This document shows, piece after piece, positions 42,859 through 46,113 of a DNA stretch of 46,113 nucleotides. This DNA comes from Phycisphaerae bacterium. GTDB lineage: Bacteria; Planctomycetota; Phycisphaerae; Phycisphaerales; SM1A02. Made by a program: the position numbers and the translations under genes. Location: assembly GCA_002717655.1 (NCBI GenBank), contig PBAY01000025.1, forward strand, positions 1 to 46,113, read 5' to 3'. The notes beneath the pieces were generated by a model, which was given only the letters and a program-made list of their open reading frames with translations, made no database searches and had not been told where the DNA came from. Numbering within the stretch: position 1 is the first letter of the stretch; each line of letters opens with the position of its first letter.

Positions 42859-44256
42859 ATGACAATCAAGAAGGCTGGACTTGTCTTACTGGCAACAACC
42901 TGCGCCATGGCCGCATCTTCAGTTGCAGCACCACGCAAAGTCATGTTTGAACAATTCACGGCCTCATGGTGCGGACCATGCCAGAGTGTCGGCTACGCAC
43001 TTGGCGATCTAACGGATGACTACCCCAATAGCTTTCAGTCAGTCCAGATGCACATCTGGAGCAGCGCCTATGGCTTTGACGATGCCTGGTGTGAATCACG
43101 AGCTTCGTACTATGGCGTCAATGGCATCCCAACCACACAGATTGATGGTGTCATCAAGAAGGTTGGAACCTCAGGACAGGCCGGCGACTACAACGCTTTC
43201 CTCGGCTACCTCAACCAGAGGCTCAATGTCCCATCAGATGTGAGCATCAGCCTCTCGGGACAACCCGCCGACGGCAACAACTATCAGGTCAGTGTTGACA
43301 TCAGCCTTGAATCCGGTGCCCCAAGCCAGACCATGGTCATCCGCCTTGGCTACACACTTGATGCCGAATGCGGATACCCACAATCAGGCATCTACTATTA
43401 CGACACGCATGTCGACCATCTGAACGAGCCGACAATCACGCTTGGAGGTGGAGAGAGCACAACCATCGAACATACGTTTACGCTCAACAGTACCGCCGCG
43501 ACGAATGCTAACCACATCACCTTCTACTGCTTCGCCCAGGAACCTGGTTCAAATGGAAGCGGCAACAACCTCGAAATCCTGAACATGGGTTTCATGGACT
43601 ACACCGTCCGCCCTCCAGGCACCTTCACCGTGAAGCCTGATGGCAGCGGCGACTTCACTGAAATCCAGGACGCCTTGAACAACGCAATCAATGGCGACAT
43701 CATTCTGGTCTCCCCTGGCACGTACTTCGAGCGACTCCAGTTCAACGGCGCAAACTGCACGCTCAAGAGTACTGACGGACCTGAGACGACCATCATCGAT
43801 GCCCAGCAATACAACATCGCTGTAAGACTTCTCGGAGGTGGCAGCGAAACCTTTGATGGATTCACGGTCATGAACGGATTCGATGCCCTCGGCTCGGGAC
43901 TGATGACCAACGGCAATCCGCTGATCAAGAACTGCATCTTCAGAGACAACAGCTCGACCGGCGATTATGTGATCTTCTCACTTGGCAATCCGACTGTTCA
44001 GGACAACTACTTCTGCAGCAACAGCAGTGACAACATCGGCCCGAACTGGACTGATGGCGGCGGAAACGTCTTCGAAGACGAATGCCCTGACGAACCATGC
44101 CCTGGTGACCTTACCGGCGATGGCGTCGTCAATGTCAATGATGTTCTGGCTGTGATCAGCGAATGGGGAACCGCCAACGGCGATGTCGATGGCGATGGCG
44201 CCACGACGGTCAATGACATCCTGTTGATCCTTTCCGTCTTCGGCGAAAGTTGCTGA
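42859..44256 (+). CDS. Secreted fusion: thioredoxin fold + beta-helix + dockerin-like module
   Basis: The 465-residue product starts with a signal peptide (MTIKKAGLVLLATTCAMAAS). A thioredoxin-like domain follows, with TASWCGPC (Cys 38 and 41) and the cis-proline loop VNGIPTTQIDG. Next are a beta-sandwich-like linker, and a right-handed beta-helix whose cap (DFTEIQDALNNAINGDIILV, about 265) resembles the other beta-helix proteins here. The dockerin-like module runs from Cys 414 to the C-terminus (FGESC). GGAGAGAG precedes the ATG. The CGPC pair suggests disulfide exchange or reduction outside the cytoplasm. Confidence 0.85.
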   Translation: MTIKKAGLVLLATTCAMAASSVAAPRKVMFEQFTASWCGPCQSVGYALGDLTDDYPNSFQSVQMHIWSSAYGFDDAWCESRASYYGVNGIPTTQIDGVIKKVGTSGQAGDYNAFLGYLNQRLNVPSDVSISLSGQPADGNNYQVSVDISLESGAPSQTMVIRLGYTLDAECGYPQSGIYYYDTHVDHLNEPTITLGGGESTTIEHTFTLNSTAATNANHITFYCFAQEPGSNGSGNNLEILNMGFMDYTVRPPGTFTVKPDGSGDFTEIQDALNNAINGDIILVSPGTYFERLQFNGANCTLKSTDGPETTIIDAQQYNIAVRLLGGGSETFDGFTVMNGFDALGSGLMTNGNPLIKNCIFRDNSSTGDYVIFSLGNPTVQDNYFCSNSSDNIGPNWTDGGGNVFEDECPDEPCPGDLTGDGVVNVNDVLAVISEWGTANGDVDGDGATTVNDILLILSVFGESC

Positions 44257-44282
44257 TAGATCACTGGACCAAGCAAGACACG

Positions 44283-44317
44283 CAGCGACCCGACTTTGTT
44301 CGGGTCGCTGTCTTTTT
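44283..44317 (+). terminator. Strong rho-independent terminator
   Basis: CAGCGACCCGA (44283-44293) and TCGGGTCGCTG (44300-44310) form a perfect 11-bp stem with a 6-nt loop, followed by TCTTTTT. It closes the thioredoxin/beta-helix gene. Confidence 0.92.
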
Positions 44318-44330
44318 CGTCTACGGCAGG

Positions 44331-44336
44331 TACCAT
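44331..44336 (+). promoter_or_regulatory. -10-like box 6 nt before the ThuA-like gene (leaderless pattern)
   Basis: TACCAT is followed by 6 nt and ATG 44343. It lies just after a strong terminator, so a new promoter is needed here. There is no Shine-Dalgarno sequence. Confidence 0.45.
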
Positions 44337-44342
44337 CGGCAC

Positions 44343-45419
44343 ATGCTTACCTACCTGTTGCTATCGATGATGTGCCTGCTGCCAGCTGCAGCCATGGCTG
44401 AACAACCTGCCAAATCCCCTGAAGGAGATCGGTGGCTGACCTATCCAGGAGACAAGGCCGTTGCCCCAGGGCATGGCCGTCGAATCGTCTTCGTAGCAGG
44501 TGATGAGGAGTACCGTTCCGAGGAAGTCATGCCGATGCTCGCACGCATGATGAATCAGCATGGCTTCGAATGCATCGTGCTCTTCAGCCAGAATGACGAA
44601 ACCGGCGAAGTTGACCCAGAGACACTTGATCACATCCCTGGATTGCATCTCGTTGATGAAGCAGACGCACTGGTCATGTTTCTCCGATTCCGTGAACTGC
44701 CCGATGATCAGATGGCTCACATCGTCCGACATGTCCAATCAGGCAAGCCCGTCGCTGGTTTCCGGACCTCGACCCACGCCTTCTTCTATCGCGAAAATCC
44801 TGAGAGCCCGCATGCCAGTTGGACGTGGAACTCGCAGAAGCCCTCGGGCGGCTTCGGCGGAGCGATCCTTGGGGAAACCTGGGTCAATCATCACGGACAT
44901 CATGGTGGGCAGGCGACAAGAGGCGTGATCGAACCTGCAAATGCGAAGCATCCCGTACTCCATGGAGTCGAGGATGTCTTCGGTCCGACTGACGTATACG
45001 GCATCCGATCACTCCCTGATGACTCCGTTATTCTCCTGCGTGGTGCCGTCCTTGATGGCATGGACGCAGATGACGAGCCCGTTGCAGGCAAGCAGAATGA
45101 TCCAATGATGCCTCTGGCCTGGCTCCGAGAGCGTGAGATGCCCGACGGCAGCTCGCAGCGAATCTTTGCTACCACCATGGGCACCGCGGATGACTGGTCC
45201 AGCGAGGACCTCAGACGCCTGTTCGCCAACGCCACGCTCTGGCAACTTCTGAATGAAGATGACATTCCAGAGAAGGGGCTTGATGCCCCACTGGTAGGCC
45301 CCTGGGAACCAACCCCATTTGGATTTGGAACCCATCGAGGCGGCTATCAGCCTGCTGATTATCGCCAGGGTTCTCCCTGGGCCAAGGCTGAGGAAACGTC
45401 GCCAGAACGCCCTGAATGA
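44343..45419 (+). CDS. Secreted ThuA-like (trehalose utilisation) domain protein
   Basis: The 358-residue product has a signal peptide (LTYLLLSMMCLLPAAAMA) and a ThuA/class I glutamine-amidotransferase-like fold: RRIVFVAGDEEYRSEEVMPM at the first strand, then LVMFLRFRELPDDQMAHIVR, GKPVAGFRTSTHAFF, and KHPVLHGVEDVFGPTDVYG. These are the regions I recall from ThuA-domain proteins that are abundant in planctomycetes. The usual catalytic Cys of amidotransferases is not obvious (Thr/Ser-Thr in the elbow), as in many ThuA members. The ATG at 44343 is 6 nt after a -10-like box. Substrate unknown, perhaps a sugar-related compound. Confidence 0.78.
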   Translation: MLTYLLLSMMCLLPAAAMAEQPAKSPEGDRWLTYPGDKAVAPGHGRRIVFVAGDEEYRSEEVMPMLARMMNQHGFECIVLFSQNDETGEVDPETLDHIPGLHLVDEADALVMFLRFRELPDDQMAHIVRHVQSGKPVAGFRTSTHAFFYRENPESPHASWTWNSQKPSGGFGGAILGETWVNHHGHHGGQATRGVIEPANAKHPVLHGVEDVFGPTDVYGIRSLPDDSVILLRGAVLDGMDADDEPVAGKQNDPMMPLAWLREREMPDGSSQRIFATTMGTADDWSSEDLRRLFANATLWQLLNEDDIPEKGLDAPLVGPWEPTPFGFGTHRGGYQPADYRQGSPWAKAEETSPERPE

Positions 45420-45507
45420 CACCTCGACCGGAATTCAGACCTCTTTCTCCAGATGTTCCTTGGGCCACTGGCTTCCAACGGGGATACTGGAGTTACCGGG
45501 AGAACCC

Positions 45508-46113
45508 ATGAAACGCTTCGCCCAATTCCACGCCTCTACATTGGCATTCATGATCATGGCCCAAGTTGCCGTGGCAGACACCCTTCGGGTACCTGAGGAC
45601 TACCCCACCATTCAGGAGGCTGTCACAGCGTCGACGAATGGTGACATCATCGATCTCGGGCCAGGCACCTGGTACCAGAATGTCTATGGACTCTCAGGCG
45701 TCACGCTCAAGGGACGTGCTGGAGCCGAGAAGACCATCATTGATGGAACAGGCCACGACTGGAGCCCCATCGTCATGTATGGCGATCCCTGCACCATCGA
45801 AGGAATCACCTTTCGCAACGGTGTCGGTTCGGACATCTTCGGTCTGGTACGAGGCGGCGCGATCTATGTCGAGTTCAGCTCGGCGACCATCAGGAACTGC
45901 CGCTTTGAGAACAACATCATCAACAGTGGCCAGAACACCACAAGAATCGGCGGAGCTGTCTGCGGCTTCTACTCAGACCTCTTCATCACCAACTGCGACT
46001 TCGTATCGAACGGTGCGGACATGGGCGGTGCGATTCATGTCACGAATGGCGGCATGCTTGAAGTGAACCATTCACGATTCAGAAGGAATACCGCCTGGCA
46101 AGGCGGCGCCATC
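45508..46113 (+). CDS. Secreted beta-helix protein, N-terminal part, cut by window edge
   Basis: Open to the right edge (202 codons visible). It has a signal peptide (MKRFAQFHASTLAFMIMAQ, cleaved near VAVA), then the beta-helix cap (LRVPEDYPTIQEAVTASTNG, DIIDLGPGTWYQN), and repeated rungs with Asn/Gly turns and GGAI motifs (GGAIYVE, IGGAVC, GGAIHVT). It is the intact counterpart of the truncated remnant at 6672-6866. A C-terminal dockerin-like module may lie beyond the window. GGGAG lies 5 nt before the ATG. Confidence 0.85.
   Translation, partial: MKRFAQFHASTLAFMIMAQVAVADTLRVPEDYPTIQEAVTASTNGDIIDLGPGTWYQNVYGLSGVTLKGRAGAEKTIIDGTGHDWSPIVMYGDPCTIEGITFRNGVGSDIFGLVRGGAIYVEFSSATIRNCRFENNIINSGQNTTRIGGAVCGFYSDLFITNCDFVSNGADMGGAIHVTNGGMLEVNHSRFRRNTAWQGGAI

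Noticed and set aside
2885..44256. Cellulosome-type system (dockerins with cohesin scaffold)
   Set aside because: No cohesin, CBM or glycoside hydrolase was seen, and the dockerin-like modules carry a Cys clasp that classical dockerins lack. They are treated as an anchoring tag instead.
1..46113. CRISPR array, insertion sequence or prophage
   Set aside because: No direct-repeat array, transposase, integrase or inverted terminal repeats were found. The repeats noticed lie inside coding sequences of beta-helix and thrombospondin repeats.

Overview
The window reads as a chromosomal segment of a free-living, probably marine planctomycete of the Phycisphaerae type. This is inferred from gene content, not from a marker tree. 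The main clues are several secreted proteins ending in a cysteine-bracketed dockerin-like module, right-handed beta-helix surface proteins, a planctomycete-style type II pseudopilin, and single housekeeping genes scattered among them. There is no rRNA, CRISPR array, transposase or phage gene. One tRNA-Gly(TCC) is present.

Layout. 1-6.5 kb: the 5' part of a Na+/solute symporter gene, divergent from rplU (L21); a lipoprotein divergent from menG/ubiE; a tiny zinc-ribbon protein coupled to menG; a large beta-helix surface protein; and a membrane protein plus LemA pair. 6.6-11 kb: a truncated beta-helix remnant, a secreted PHB-depolymerase-like esterase with dockerin, a HELAH metallopeptidase, a DUF4396 membrane protein, and a homologue of the tRNA-queuosine mannosyltransferase (QTMAN/GTDC1) family divergent from an aberrant Fur-family regulator. 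11.5-22 kb: housekeeping genes tsaE, thiL, waaA (Kdo transferase, so an LPS-type outer membrane is likely), an FHA protein, two secreted ClpP/SppA-fold paralogues, cca, rsmD, an alpha/beta hydrolase and trpB. 22-31.7 kb: a C-terminal processing protease (S41), a TPR lipoprotein whose start overlaps that of valS, valS itself with an unusual insertion, a lipoprotein metallopeptidase, a GNAT, tRNA-Gly and a TVP38-family membrane protein. 31.8-46.1 kb: secreted multidomain proteins (a trypsin-like protease with P-domain; an unknown dockerin protein; a thioredoxin/beta-helix/dockerin fusion; a ThuA-like protein; a partial beta-helix protein) interleaved with rmuC, a MATE-like transporter, an M3-type oligopeptidase and a pseudopilin.

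How the parts relate. Five complete secreted proteins share a C-terminal two-repeat dockerin-like domain flanked by one Cys at its start and one at or next to the C-terminus. It looks like a common sorting or anchoring tag. Translationally coupled pairs with overlapping start and stop codons are common: menG/zinc ribbon, thiL/tsaE, rsmD/cca, hydrolase/trpB and valS/lipoprotein. About ten genes, mostly housekeeping, have a -10-like hexamer 6-8 nt before the start codon and no Shine-Dalgarno sequence, which suggests leaderless transcripts. Most secreted-protein genes instead carry strong GGAG-type ribosome binding sites.

All assignments come from reading the sequence and remembered family motifs. 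No database search was run.
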